Positions 43,854 through 52,035 of a DNA stretch of 64,000 nucleotides are shown piece after piece (within the stretch, counting starts at the first letter, position 1; the number at the start of each line of letters is the position of its first letter). Source of the stretch: Mesorhizobium hawassense. GTDB taxonomy: Bacteria > Pseudomonadota > Alphaproteobacteria > Rhizobiales > Rhizobiaceae. The notes below the pieces were generated by a model, which saw nothing but the letters and a program-made list of their open reading frames with translations, made no database searches and was not told the origin of the DNA. Location: the NCBI RefSeq assembly GCF_003289945.1, contig NZ_QMBP01000004.1:372001-436000 (forward strand), read 5' to 3'. Both the position numbers and the translations under genes were made by a program.

Positions 43854-45724
43854 TGGCTGACGCCATGGATGAGTCCGCACTACGGCGCGCGCTTCTGCTC
43901 ATCGCCACAACGGGTCTGGCACTCGGGTTGGGCGTATGGCGGAGCGGCACTGTTCCCCTCTCGCCCGACACAATCTGGACAGCGGCAACCCTGCCCGTCG
44001 TTGCCACGCTCGCCATCTCCATCTTGCGCGATTTCTGGATCGGCAGGATCGGCGTCGACGCGATCGCGCTGGTTTCGATGTCGGCGGCACTGCTGCTGGG
44101 GCAGGCCCTGGCAGCGGTGGTTGTCGCCATCATGTATGCCGGCGGCACGGTGCTGGAAGACTTTGCGCGCGGCAGGGCGGAACGCAATCTCAGAGCGCTG
44201 ACCGACAGGGCGCCGCGCTTGGCGCATCGAAAATCCGCACAGGGCGCCGAAACCATCCCCATCGATCAAGTCGCGATCAACGACGAATTGCTGGTACGGG
44301 CCGGCGAATTGTTGCCGGTCGACGGCACTCTGATTGACGGTTCGGCCGTGCTCGATGAATCGAGCGTCACAGGCGAGCCCTTGCCGGAGCGCAGAGGCGC
44401 CGGCGACGCATTGCGCAGCGGTACCGTCAACGCCGGCGAGGCTTTTGTCATGCGCGCCTCGGCCATCGCCGACAACAGCACCTATGCCGCGATCGTACGT
44501 ATGGTCACTGCCGCGCAAACCGCGAAAGCGCCGTTCATACGCCTGGCCGATCGATTTGCGTTGGTGCTCCTTCCGGTCACGCTGCTGCTCGCCGGCATCG
44601 CCTGGCGCCTTTCAGGTGACCCGATCCGCGGTCTCGCCGTTCTGGTGGTTGCTACGCCCTGTCCGCTGATCCTCGCGGCGCCCGTGGCATTCATCGGCGG
44701 CGTATCACGTGCCGCCAAGGCTGGCATACTCATGAAGGGCAGCGCGGCACTCGAGGCGCTGGCCCGGATACGCACTGCCGTCTTCGACAAGACCGGAACT
44801 TTGACACTCGGCGGCGCCGAGCTCGTCGAGATCGACGTAGCTCCCGGCCAGGAGCCGGATGAATTGCTACGGTTGCTGGCTTCATTGGAACTGGCTTCGC
44901 ATCATGTTCTAGCGGATTCGATCGTCCGCATGGCCCGCCATAGAAAGCTGACGCTTTCCCAACCTCGTCACGTTCGCGAGCATCGTGGGGAGGGCCTCGA
45001 GGGTTTGGTTGACGGGACGGCGGTCGCCGTCGGGTCGAGGCCACTGGTTCTTGGGGACGGGCCACTGCCAAAATGGGCGGACAACGGAGAAAAACGGCAC
45101 CGGGGCGCGCAAGTGCTGAGGGTGTTTCTGGCTTTGGACGGCCGGCTGGCCGGCATCTTCACCTTCGGCGACGCCATTCGCGAGGATGCTGCCGACACCC
45201 TTGGGGCTTTACGTTCGGCAGGGGTCGCGAGGATAGTGATGCTCACTGGCGACGACGCCGCGGCGGCCGAGAAGATTTCCGCTTCGCTCAAACTCGACGC
45301 TGCCTTTGCCGATGCCACGCCGGCGGACAAGGTCGGAACGGTCGAGGCCGAGAAGGCGACGGCGCCGACGATGATGGTCGGCGACGGCATCAACGACGCT
45401 CCTGCGCTCGCCGCGGCGACCGTCGGCGTCGCGCTGGGGGCTCGAGGCGGCACGGCTTCATCGGAAGCCGCCGATGTTGTCGTGCTGACCGATAGCCTGA
45501 AGCCAGTCGCGGAGGCATTGCGGATCGCCAGGCGCACGCGCGGAATCGCCCTGCAAAGCATCATCGTGGGACTGGCGCTCTCGGGCGCGGCGATGATCGC
45601 GGCCGCCATGGGGCACTTGACGCCAGTGGCAGGCGCATTGCTTCAGGAGGGGATAGATGTCGCCGTCATACTCAATGCGCTGCGTGCGCTTGGTCAGGGA
45701 CGCTTGGAACACAGTCGTAAATAG
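43853..45724 (+). CDS. P1B-type heavy-metal ATPase with TPC motif
   Basis: A 623-aa P-type ATPase without any N-terminal metal-binding domain. The membrane metal site is T-P-C270-P-L (VATPCPLILAAPVA), not CPC as in FixI. Phosphorylated D312 (DKTGTLTLG), the HP-like ASHHVLADSIV and GDGINDAPALAAA are present. The TPC motif is reported for P1B-5 pumps such as Sinorhizobium Nia (Ni/Fe); this protein lacks Nia's C-terminal haemerythrin domain. Metal specificity is therefore inferred. Coupled to DUF302 upstream and followed 14 nt later by thioredoxin. Confidence 0.88.
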   Translation: MADAMDESALRRALLLIATTGLALGLGVWRSGTVPLSPDTIWTAATLPVVATLAISILRDFWIGRIGVDAIALVSMSAALLLGQALAAVVVAIMYAGGTVLEDFARGRAERNLRALTDRAPRLAHRKSAQGAETIPIDQVAINDELLVRAGELLPVDGTLIDGSAVLDESSVTGEPLPERRGAGDALRSGTVNAGEAFVMRASAIADNSTYAAIVRMVTAAQTAKAPFIRLADRFALVLLPVTLLLAGIAWRLSGDPIRGLAVLVVATPCPLILAAPVAFIGGVSRAAKAGILMKGSAALEALARIRTAVFDKTGTLTLGGAELVEIDVAPGQEPDELLRLLASLELASHHVLADSIVRMARHRKLTLSQPRHVREHRGEGLEGLVDGTAVAVGSRPLVLGDGPLPKWADNGEKRHRGAQVLRVFLALDGRLAGIFTFGDAIREDAADTLGALRSAGVARIVMLTGDDAAAAEKISASLKLDAAFADATPADKVGTVEAEKATAPTMMVGDGINDAPALAAATVGVALGARGGTASSEAADVVVLTDSLKPVAEALRIARRTRGIALQSIIVGLALSGAAMIAAAMGHLTPVAGALLQEGIDVAVILNALRALGQGRLEHSRK

Positions 45725-45738
45725 GAGCGCTGAAGGTC

Positions 45739-46188
45739 ATGACGCGGGAGAATCTGGTGGTTTGCACCAAATGCGGCGTGGTCAACCGCCTGCCGGGCGG
45801 CCGGAACGGCACCGACGCGAAATGTGGAAAGTGCGGTGCGCTGCTGTTTTCAGGATTACCGCAGGACGTCGACACCGCGAACTTCGATCGTCAAATCGGT
45901 CGCGGCAGTCTGCCTGTCCTTGTCGACGTCTGGGCTCCATGGTGCGGACCCTGCAGGACGATGGCGCCCGCCTATGAGGCCGCGGCGAAGGCGCTGGAGC
46001 CACACATGCGCCTGATCAAGCTGAATTCCGACAGGGAGCAGGCCATCGCGGCGAGGTTAGGTATTCGCGGCATCCCTACGATGATCCTGTTTCACCGCCA
46101 GAAAGAAATAGCGCGAATCTCGGGGGCAATGAGCGCCAGCCAAATCGTCGGCTGGGTTCGCGGCCATGTGTCGACAGGCACAGGCTAG
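45739..46188 (+). CDS. trxC: Thioredoxin 2 (TrxC)
   Basis: A 149-aa thioredoxin with an N-terminal zinc ribbon (C9-x2-C12 and C29-x2-C32) and the active site W-C69-G-P-C72. This is the TrxC pattern. It reduces cytosolic disulfides and responds to oxidative stress. ATG 45739 follows AGGAGCGCTGAAGGTC. It lies 14 nt after the metal ATPase gene and is likely the last gene of the DUF302-ATPase-trxC operon. Confidence 0.94.
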   Translation: MTRENLVVCTKCGVVNRLPGGRNGTDAKCGKCGALLFSGLPQDVDTANFDRQIGRGSLPVLVDVWAPWCGPCRTMAPAYEAAAKALEPHMRLIKLNSDREQAIAARLGIRGIPTMILFHRQKEIARISGAMSASQIVGWVRGHVSTGTG

Positions 46189-46211
46189 CCTGTGGGGAAA
46201 CCAAGGCCCGT

Positions 46212-46225
46212 TTGACCTTGATCAA
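46212..46225 (+). promoter_or_regulatory. FNR box upstream of hypothetical gene 46273
   Basis: TTGAC-CTTG-ATCAA, in a longer palindrome CCTTGATCAAGG, is centred about 54 nt before ATG 46273. Confidence 0.7.
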
Positions 46226-46272
46226 GGTTCCGTCCGGACGCTGCGATAGGAATGGCCTCGAAGGAGTTTGCC

Positions 46273-46659
46273 ATGACCACTTTGCACGACCTTACCCCCA
46301 AATTCAGGAACATCCGCCTGCTTCTCGCTCGCGAGAAGGGCCATCCCGAAGGCGATCGTGAAGAAGGCTATGACGTGCTGGCGCCGCTCACCGACGAGGG
46401 ACGCCTGGACGCAAAGGAGTGGAAGTCGCACCAGGCGCTCTGTCGTGTCCGCCACTTCCGAGTTGGCGAGGACGATCTCATCGGCCGTTTGCGTCGCAAG
46501 CCGGGCGGACAATGGTTTTTCGACTATGCCGAGGGCGACCGTGACGACGAGGCCGGATTCCACCTCGATGATGAACGCTTCGTGACCGGCGAATATGTCT
46601 CGATAAGGCGCAACGGGGCCATGCACACCTATCAGGTCGCCCGGGTCGAGCAGCCGTAG
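46273..46659 (+). CDS. Hypothetical protein under FNR-box control
   Basis: A 128-aa acidic, soluble protein without a signal or helices. AAGGAG lies six nt before ATG 46273. I do not recognise a family. Visible features: MTTLHDLTPKFRNIRLLLAREKGHPEGDREEGYDVLAPLTDEGRLD, several short strands (ALCRVRHFRVGEDDLIGRL), a DYAEGDRDDEAGFHLDDERF segment and a final strand YQVARVEQP. It is a single-gene unit between trxC and a flavodoxin-fold gene. The strong FNR box implies a low-oxygen role. Confidence 0.75.
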   Translation: MTTLHDLTPKFRNIRLLLAREKGHPEGDREEGYDVLAPLTDEGRLDAKEWKSHQALCRVRHFRVGEDDLIGRLRRKPGGQWFFDYAEGDRDDEAGFHLDDERFVTGEYVSIRRNGAMHTYQVARVEQP

Positions 46660-46686
46660 CACCTCTCAAAGCCGGTCGGGGGAGCC

Positions 46687-47277
46687 ATGACGCGTCGCAT
46701 ACTCGTTCTCATCGGCCATCCCGACCCGTCCCCCGATCGGCTCTGCCGCGCCCTGGCGTCGGCATATGTCGAAGCCGCCGAGCGGGCAGGTCATTCCGTG
46801 CGCCAGATCGACCTCGCCTTGCTGGATTTTCCCATGCTCCGGACGATGCAGGAGTTCGAACACGGGACGATCCCCGACGGCCTCGAGGAAGCAGCCGACG
46901 CCGTCGCATGGGCGCAGCATTTCGTCTTTGTCTTTCCACTTTGGCTCGGCACCGTGCCAGCCTTGCTCAAAGCCTTTCTTGAGCAGGTGATGCGACCAGG
47001 CACTGCCTTCGCCTATCCGGCCGAAGGCGAGAGTTTTGCCAAGTCCTTGTTGCGCGGCCGCTCCGCGCGTTTGGTCGTGACCATGGGAATGCCTGCGGCC
47101 GTCTATCGGATCTGGTTCCTCAGCCACGGGATTGCCGGCATGCGGCGCGGCATCCTCAATTTCGTTGGCATCAGGCCGGTGCGGGAAACACTGTACGGCA
47201 TGGTTGCGAGCGCCAGCGACGCAAAGCGGGCGAAGTGGCTCGGACAAATGCGTGTGTTCGGTCAGCGAGGGCTTTGA
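46687..47277 (+). CDS. NAD(P)H-quinone reductase-like flavodoxin-fold protein
   Basis: A 196-aa protein of the flavodoxin_2 family (NQO1/KefF-like). Diagnostic parts are RRILVLIGHPDPSPDRLCRALASAYVEAAERAGHSV, VFVFPLWLGTVPALLKAFLEQVMRPGTAFAY (FMN/quinone loop) and VTMGMPAAVYR. Probably a cytoplasmic FMN quinone or nitro reductase. It starts 27 nt after the hypothetical gene; coupling to that FNR-controlled unit is likely. Confidence 0.85.
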   Translation: MTRRILVLIGHPDPSPDRLCRALASAYVEAAERAGHSVRQIDLALLDFPMLRTMQEFEHGTIPDGLEEAADAVAWAQHFVFVFPLWLGTVPALLKAFLEQVMRPGTAFAYPAEGESFAKSLLRGRSARLVVTMGMPAAVYRIWFLSHGIAGMRRGILNFVGIRPVRETLYGMVASASDAKRAKWLGQMRVFGQRGL

Positions 47278-47434
47278 GCCACTGATCCGGAAAAATCGCG
47301 GGAGTGCCGGCTCGGCGGCAAAGCCCAGAGCCGACAGTCTTAGCAAAATGCCCAAAATTCGGGAGCGAGACAGGCGGTCACGGCAGGCGCTTCGAGGCGA
47401 CACCGCAGCGGTTTTCGGCCAAGAGCCGGCCAGC

Positions 47435-47923
47435 CTACGGATCGACTGTAAACTCGGCCCACATACCGGCACCGTAGTGACCTGGCACGTTGCAGATGAG
47501 CAGGTACTTTCCAGCCTTCAGATCAACGGTCAAAGAACCTGATTTGCCGGGATCGAGCTCCGAAACCTCGCCCTTGTCGCCAGCCTTGTCTTCGTCGACC
47601 CGGTTCTCGGCATCAATGTAGGGAAGTGGTTTCTTCGGGTCGGCGAGGAACATCACGATCATTTCGTGAATGGTATCCTTCGAATCATTCTTCACCTTGA
47701 AGGTAACCTCTCCGGCCTTCACCGCGCCGGGCAAGACCTTCATGCCCATGGTTGCCCTGGTGATGTCCAGTCCTGGTGCCGCATAGGCAAGCCCCATCGG
47801 CATCTCGGTGCTCGCACCCTTGTCCCAAAGAGAGACCTGGACGAGCGATGCAGCCTGGACGGCGCCGGAACTGCAAGTCGTCAGCATGGCCGCGGCGAGT
47901 CCAAGCTTGGATATGGTGTTCAT
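47435..47923 (-). CDS. Periplasmic cupredoxin-like copper protein
   Basis: A 162-aa protein with signal peptide (MNTISKLGLAAAMLTTCSSGAVQA-A) and a type-1 Cu cupredoxin domain. Probable ligands are H86 (TIHEMIVMF), C144, H149 and M154 (LLICNVPGHYGAGM). An insertion between strands (DAENRVDEDKAGDKGEVSE) distinguishes it from plastocyanin. AAGGAGG precedes ATG 47923. Could be an electron carrier or copper chaperone; the FNR-like box upstream suggests micro-oxic expression. Confidence 0.88.
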   Translation of the reverse strand: MNTISKLGLAAAMLTTCSSGAVQAASLVQVSLWDKGASTEMPMGLAYAAPGLDITRATMGMKVLPGAVKAGEVTFKVKNDSKDTIHEMIVMFLADPKKPLPYIDAENRVDEDKAGDKGEVSELDPGKSGSLTVDLKAGKYLLICNVPGHYGAGMWAEFTVDP

Positions 47924-47998
47924 GGTGGTCCTCCTTCGGGGCGGCAGCATGAGCGCTCATGCCCCACTTCACCCTGCTCGCGCACCCGTCCGCCGTCC

Positions 47999-48012
47999 TT
48001 GCGCGAAATCAA
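47999..48012 (-). promoter_or_regulatory. FNR-like box upstream of cupredoxin gene
   Basis: TTGCG-CGAA-ATCAA, with one perfect half-site, is centred about 82 nt before the leftward start. Confidence 0.45.
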
Positions 48013-48177
48013 ACTGACCGTGGCGAAATCAGATGCCGCGCCGATGCATCTGTCAGCCAGTTGTCAGGTTTGATCGGCTATGTCGCCGCAATGACGGTGA
48101 AATCATCGTCTCGCAGGACCGATCGAAATCCCAACCCAGGCGCGACGCTCGCGCCCGATAGCTCAAATGGAGTCATC

Positions 48178-48456
48178 ATGTATCGTACACTCTTTCTCGC
48201 AGCGCTTGCCGGTATGCTTGCTGGGCCGGCGCTTGCCGCCGGCGGCACTTGCAGCACCGCCCCGAAATCACAGTTCAAGCCCAAGGCAGCGCTCGAGGCG
48301 CAATTGACCGGTGAGGGCCTGACGGTGCGGCAAATCAAGGTCGAGAAGGGTTGCTACGAAGTCTACGCGGTCGACAAGGCGGGCAAGAAAGTCAACCTGG
48401 CCTACAATGCCGAGACCCTTGAAAAGCTCGACAATGCCGAAGCCGGCGAGAACTGA
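48178..48456 (+). CDS. Small periplasmic PepSY-domain protein
   Basis: A 92-aa protein with signal peptide (MYRTLFLAALAGMLAGPALA-A) and a PepSY repeat (LEAQLTGEGLTVRQIKVEKGCYEVYAVDKAGKKVNLAYNAETLEK). Two cysteines, C25 and one in KGCYEVY, could form a disulfide. PepSY domains often inhibit or sense. The next gene, cytochrome b561, starts inside its last 8 codons, so the pair is coupled; this pairing is common, and the PepSY protein may act as a haem- or cytochrome-linked partner. Confidence 0.83.
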   Translation: MYRTLFLAALAGMLAGPALAAGGTCSTAPKSQFKPKAALEAQLTGEGLTVRQIKVEKGCYEVYAVDKAGKKVNLAYNAETLEKLDNAEAGEN

Positions 48457-49033
48457 TCGCAGCATTTCAGCAGCGGCGGACAGGCAGCCGGCGTCAGAGG
48501 GAGTAGTGCGTGTCTGGGACCGGGTCGTGCGGAGTTTCCACTGGGCGCTGGTGCTCAGCTTCGTCACCGCGTGGTTGACAAGCCATTCCTCGGAAGACAT
48601 CCATCATTGGGCTGGTTATGCCGCCGGCGCGCTGGTCGCGATGCGGCTCGTCTGGGGCGTTCTGGGAACGCCCTATGCGCGCTTCTCGCAATTCCTGCAC
48701 GGTCCGGCGACGGTGTTGGGCTATCTTTCCGCGATGCTGAGCGGTCGCGAGGCACGCTACATCGGCCATAATCCCGCAGGCGGCGCGATGGTGGTCGCGT
48801 TGATTGCGGCGATAAGCGCAACCGCGCTGACCGGCTGGCTGATGACCACGGATTCCTATTTCGGCGTAGCATGGGTCGAAACGGCGCACGGTTTTGCCGC
48901 GCACGGTCTGTTGCTGCTTGTCCTGCTCCACATTTGCGGCGTGGCGCTGGCAAGCTTCCGGCACCGAGAAAACCTGGTTCGGGCCATGATCACGGGGCGA
49001 AAACGCAGGGCCAAGCAAGCCGATGTCCCCTGA
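48434..49033 (+). CDS. Cytochrome b561-type membrane cytochrome
   Basis: A 199-aa four-helix dihaem cytochrome b (b561/NiFe-hydrogenase b-type family). Likely haem ligands are His in VRSFHWALVLSF, DIHHWAGYAAGALVAMRL and ETAHGFAAHGLLLLVLLHICGV. The first 30 residues are polar. The chosen ATG 48434 overlaps the PepSY gene by 23 nt. The protein probably accepts electrons from quinol and donates to a periplasmic partner. Confidence 0.87.
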   Translation: MPKPARTDRSISAAADRQPASEGVVRVWDRVVRSFHWALVLSFVTAWLTSHSSEDIHHWAGYAAGALVAMRLVWGVLGTPYARFSQFLHGPATVLGYLSAMLSGREARYIGHNPAGGAMVVALIAAISATALTGWLMTTDSYFGVAWVETAHGFAAHGLLLLVLLHICGVALASFRHRENLVRAMITGRKRRAKQADVP

Positions 49034-49093
49034 CGATCCACCAGCCTTTCCGACACCACAGGAGAGAATCCCTCGTTCGGCGTAGCTCGTGCG

Positions 49094-50077
49094 TCACGGC
49101 CGCAGGACGGCGGCGCCGCTCAGCCTGCCCGTCCGCAAATCGTCCAGCGCCTGGTTGGCCCGCTCAAGCGGATAGACCTTTGTGTGCGTGCGCACCTGAG
49201 CGCGCTGCGCTATCGGAAAGAATTCCTCCGCGTCACGGCGAGTAAGATTGGCGACTGAAACCAACTCTCTTTCTTCCCAGAGAAGCCGGTAGGGCATCGA
49301 TGGGATGTCGCTCATGTGGATACCGCCGCAAACCACGCGGCCACCTTTGCGCACCGCCCGCAACGCCACTGGCACCAGTTCGCCGACCGGGGCGAAAATG
49401 ATCGCGGCGTCCAGCTCGACGGGAGGCAATTCGTCAGACGATCCTGCCCAGACAGCGCCCAACGAGCGCGCGAATTCCTGCGCCTGAATATCACCAGGCC
49501 GCGTGAAGGCGAAGATCTGACGCCCCTGCCAGACCGCGACCTGCGTGATGATATGCGCGGCGGCGCCGAAGCCGTAGATGCCCAGTCGCCTGCCCCCGCC
49601 CGCCTTCTTGAGGCAGCGCCAGCCGATCAGCCCTGCGCATAGGAGCGGCGCCAGCGATACTGGATCCGCCGCGGCATCGAGCTCGAAGGCGAAACGCTCG
49701 TCGGCAACCACATGAGTTGCGAAGCCGCCATCCCGCGTGTAGCCGGTGAACAAAGGGAGATCGCAAAGGTTCTCGGCGCCGGCGACACAGTAAGGGCAAT
49801 GCCCGCAAGTATGTCCCAGCCAAGGGACGCCTACTCTCCGGCCGAGCCGAGACTGTGACACGCCCTCGCCAACCAGGTCCACGATGCCGACGATTTCGTG
49901 ACCGGGGACAAGCGGCAACTTCGGCCGCGGCAGATCGCCGTCAACGACATGCAGGTCGGTCCGGCAGACGGCGCACGCTTCGACCCTCAGCCTCATCTCG
50001 CCCGGTCGCGGCGTAGGGTCGGGGCGATCGATAGCCTTCAAAGGAGTGCCGGACCTCTCCAGCACCATTGCCTTCAT
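49094..50077 (-). CDS. Zinc-dependent alcohol dehydrogenase (AdhA-like)
   Basis: A 327-aa medium-chain dehydrogenase. Catalytic zinc ligands are C38, H60 and E61 (VPGHEIVG); structural zinc cysteines are C91, C94, C97 and C105. The Rossmann motif is slightly unusual, GIYGFGAAAHIITQ. Fermentative or formaldehyde/alcohol oxidation is plausible. It is 89 nt downstream of the small membrane protein gene with an FNR box and may share that promoter. Confidence 0.88.
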   Translation of the reverse strand: MKAMVLERSGTPLKAIDRPDPTPRPGEMRLRVEACAVCRTDLHVVDGDLPRPKLPLVPGHEIVGIVDLVGEGVSQSRLGRRVGVPWLGHTCGHCPYCVAGAENLCDLPLFTGYTRDGGFATHVVADERFAFELDAAADPVSLAPLLCAGLIGWRCLKKAGGGRRLGIYGFGAAAHIITQVAVWQGRQIFAFTRPGDIQAQEFARSLGAVWAGSSDELPPVELDAAIIFAPVGELVPVALRAVRKGGRVVCGGIHMSDIPSMPYRLLWEERELVSVANLTRRDAEEFFPIAQRAQVRTHTKVYPLERANQALDDLRTGRLSGAAVLRP

Positions 50078-50166
50078 GACACACCTCGGTCCGGAAATGA
50101 TGGGACGGAGACCTTCCGCCCCGGTAACAAAATCGGAAATGCACTGCCTGATGTGGATCGGCCCTA

Positions 50167-50334
50167 CTACCTGATCTTCACCGCCTGCGACCGCACATGG
50201 CGGTGGTCGAAGCCGTAGCTCGCTGCAACGTGACTGCGCTTCCGAGCCGAAAGCATTTCGAAATAGAGGCCTAAGGCGGCGAGATAGGCCAGGCCGAGTA
50301 CCCCAGCCCAGATTTCGATGATGTCGGAGGTCAT
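50167..50334 (-). CDS. Small single-helix membrane protein
   Basis: A 55-aa protein with one membrane helix (about residues 5-26, IEIWAGVLGLAYLAALGLYFEML) and a basic, histidine-containing tail (KRSHVAASYGFDHRHVRSQAVKIR). AGGGAA precedes ATG 50334. No family recognised. A perfect FNR-type box lies 60-75 nt upstream, so it is probably expressed at low oxygen, perhaps with the alcohol dehydrogenase gene. Confidence 0.65.
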   Translation of the reverse strand: MTSDIIEIWAGVLGLAYLAALGLYFEMLSARKRSHVAASYGFDHRHVRSQAVKIR

Positions 50335-50394
50335 GACCAAATTCCCTTGGTTGGATGGTTGACCGAATAATCGCCCAGCCAATTCGTGCCGACC

Positions 50395-50408
50395 TTGATC
50401 GTGGTCAA
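50395..50408 (-). promoter_or_regulatory. FNR box upstream of small membrane protein and adh
   Basis: TTGAT-CGTG-GTCAA is centred about 68 nt before ATG 50334. It could also act on fixK rightward at a longer distance. Confidence 0.65.
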
Positions 50409-50470
50409 TCGCATAGTGCGCAACACGCTCGGCGATGCATGGATCGATCGAGTGCCTTCGGGCTCGGCTC

Positions 50471-50489
50471 TAGGTAGTTTCCCGTAGGG
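50471..50489 (+). promoter_or_regulatory. Possible FixJ-type site upstream of fixK
   Basis: TAGGTAGTTTCCCGTAGGG resembles the GTA-x-x-TTTCCC-type sequences bound by FixJ upstream of rhizobial fixK genes. It is about 70 nt before ATG 50560. No fixL or fixJ is in the window. The match is by recollection of the motif. Confidence 0.4.
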
Positions 50490-50559
50490 ACATAACCGAA
50501 TTTCGGCGTGGCGGGATTTGCGCGATTGCTGTTGTCACGAATTCACCGGGACCACAGCC

Positions 50560-51207
50560 ATGTACGCTCAAGCTTCCGCCAAGATCGAACTGGCGTCATA
50601 CACGCCCCATCAGAGCCCCGCACCCGTCTTTGACGGGGCGCCAACGCAGCCGGTCAGCTTCTTCCCCGCGGGCACCGAGATCTACGCCCAGGGCGAAAAG
50701 GCGGGCGCTCTCTACCAGGTCGAATTCGGCGCCGTGCGCATCTATCGCCTGCTTGCCGACGGTCGCAGACAGATCAGCGCTTTCCATCTGGCGGGAGAAA
50801 CTTTCGGCTTCGAAGCCGACACCACCCACCACTTCTTCGCCGAAGCGATCAACGCTACCGGCGTGCGGGTGTTTCGCACCCCGTCGGGCATGGACATGTC
50901 CCGCCAGCTGCTGCCTCTCGCCTTGAAGGGGCTAACCCGTGCACAGGAACATCTCCTGGTGCTTGGCCGCCAGAACGCCATCGAGCGCGTCGCGGCATTC
51001 CTCGTCGAAATGTCGGAGCGCCAGGGTGGGTTGAGGCAGGTGGAACTGCCGATGTCGCGCAACGACATCGGCGACTATCTCGGCCTCACGATCGAAACCG
51101 TGTCGCGGGTCTTCACTCGCCTGAAGGAGAAAGGCGTGATCCGTCTGCCCAGCCTTCGCAGCATCGAAATCCTCAAGCGGGACACGCTGCTGGCGATGGG
51201 GGAATGA
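50560..51207 (+). CDS. fixK: FixK-type Crp/Fnr transcription factor
   Basis: A 215-aa Crp/Fnr regulator without the N-terminal cysteine cluster seen in FnrN, so it is not itself an Fe-S oxygen sensor. cNMP-like domain (about 30-130) and HTH (about 150-215) with MSRNDIGDYLGLTIETVSRVFTRL, where E-T-V-S-R predicts binding to TTGAT-N4-ATCAA boxes. FixK proteins amplify the FixLJ signal and activate fixNOQP. A FixJ-like site precedes it. A GNAT gene follows after 44 nt. Confidence 0.88.
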   Translation: MYAQASAKIELASYTPHQSPAPVFDGAPTQPVSFFPAGTEIYAQGEKAGALYQVEFGAVRIYRLLADGRRQISAFHLAGETFGFEADTTHHFFAEAINATGVRVFRTPSGMDMSRQLLPLALKGLTRAQEHLLVLGRQNAIERVAAFLVEMSERQGGLRQVELPMSRNDIGDYLGLTIETVSRVFTRLKEKGVIRLPSLRSIEILKRDTLLAMGE

Positions 51208-51251
51208 GGCATTCGAAACAGCTCCGCGCATCAATCCTGAAAGGGACGACA

Positions 51252-51767
51252 ATGAAAAGCACGCTCACCACGCACACCGGATTTCGTTTTGAAGTGCGCC
51301 GCGCTCGCCCTGACGACGAGCCGCTCGTCGCGGAGTTCTTCAAACATGTAACGCCAGAGGATTTGCGCTTCCGTTTCCTCGGCGCCGTTCGGGAAGTGTC
51401 GCATGAGCGCTTGGTGGCGATGACCCGTTCCGACGATCCGCATATCCATAACTTTCTCGCCTTCTCGACAGACGGAATGCTGATTGCGGTGGCGACGCTC
51501 GCAGCCGATCCGGCCGACCGTCGCGGCGAGGTCGCCATTTGCATCCGTGAGGATCGCAAGCATCTCGGCGTCGGCTGGGAGTTTCTCGGCTATATAGCGC
51601 GTTACGCCGACGACCATGACATCGAGACGGTCGAGTCGATCGAGAGCCGCGAAAACCGGGCGGCGATCGAGCTGGAGCGCGAAATGGGCTTCACCGTCAG
51701 GACAAATCCTGACGATCCGACGCTTGTCGTGGTTCAGCGGAAGCTCGGCGCCAAGCTGGCGAGTTGA
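51252..51767 (+). CDS. GNAT family N-acetyltransferase
   Basis: A 171-aa acetyltransferase with FRFEVRRARPDDEPLVAEFFKHVTPEDLRFRFLG (N-terminal half), the acetyl-CoA loop region IREDRKHLGVGWEFLGYIARYA and a C-terminal ESIESRENRAAIELEREMGFTV. It resembles the GNAT end of the PatZ-like protein at 40617 (DLRLRFLS versus DLRFRFLG). ATG 51252 has AAAGGGA upstream. It follows fixK and may be co-regulated; a role in low-oxygen protein acetylation is speculative. Confidence 0.85.
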   Translation: MKSTLTTHTGFRFEVRRARPDDEPLVAEFFKHVTPEDLRFRFLGAVREVSHERLVAMTRSDDPHIHNFLAFSTDGMLIAVATLAADPADRRGEVAICIREDRKHLGVGWEFLGYIARYADDHDIETVESIESRENRAAIELEREMGFTVRTNPDDPTLVVVQRKLGAKLAS

Positions 51768-51814
51768 GACCTTGCCGTCTTCACCCGCATGGAAGGTTAC
51801 TACCAGGGTCGTGC

Positions 51815-51966
51815 GATCGCGGCAGACGTGGCGGCTCATTCCAACCACCCGTTCTCCAGGGCCGCATCGCCAGTTATGCCGGGTATTCCGGCCAGGATCT
51901 CGCCGAAGCCGCGGAGCGGATATTGATCGAGCCTGACGGGCAAGACAACGAAGGCCGGCAATCAAA
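51815..51966 (+). pseudogene. Fused fixI/fixS remnant
   Basis: Bases 51815-51893 closely match fixI 13187-13262 (GCAGAC.TGGCGGCTCATTCC and CCACCCGTTCTCCAGGGCC), with a small indel near 51862 that breaks the frame. Bases 51907-51941 match fixS 14155-14189 (GCCGCGGAGCGGATA, ATCGAGCC). So the middle and end of fixI and the start of fixS (about 900 bp in the intact copy) are missing. The product would be meaningless. Confidence 0.88.
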
Positions 51967-51980
51967 CTGACGCAGATCAA
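51967..51980 (+). promoter_or_regulatory. FNR-like box after fixS remnant, before CBS gene
   Basis: CTGAC-GCAG-ATCAA differs from TTGAC-N4-ATCAA at one base. It corresponds in position to the vestigial box after intact fixS (14214) but here precedes ATG 52036 by about 62 nt. Confidence 0.5.
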
Positions 51981-52035
51981 AGCATCATTGTTCTCGACAT
52001 CCGAAAAAGGGGCTCACGGAGAGCAGGAGATTTCG

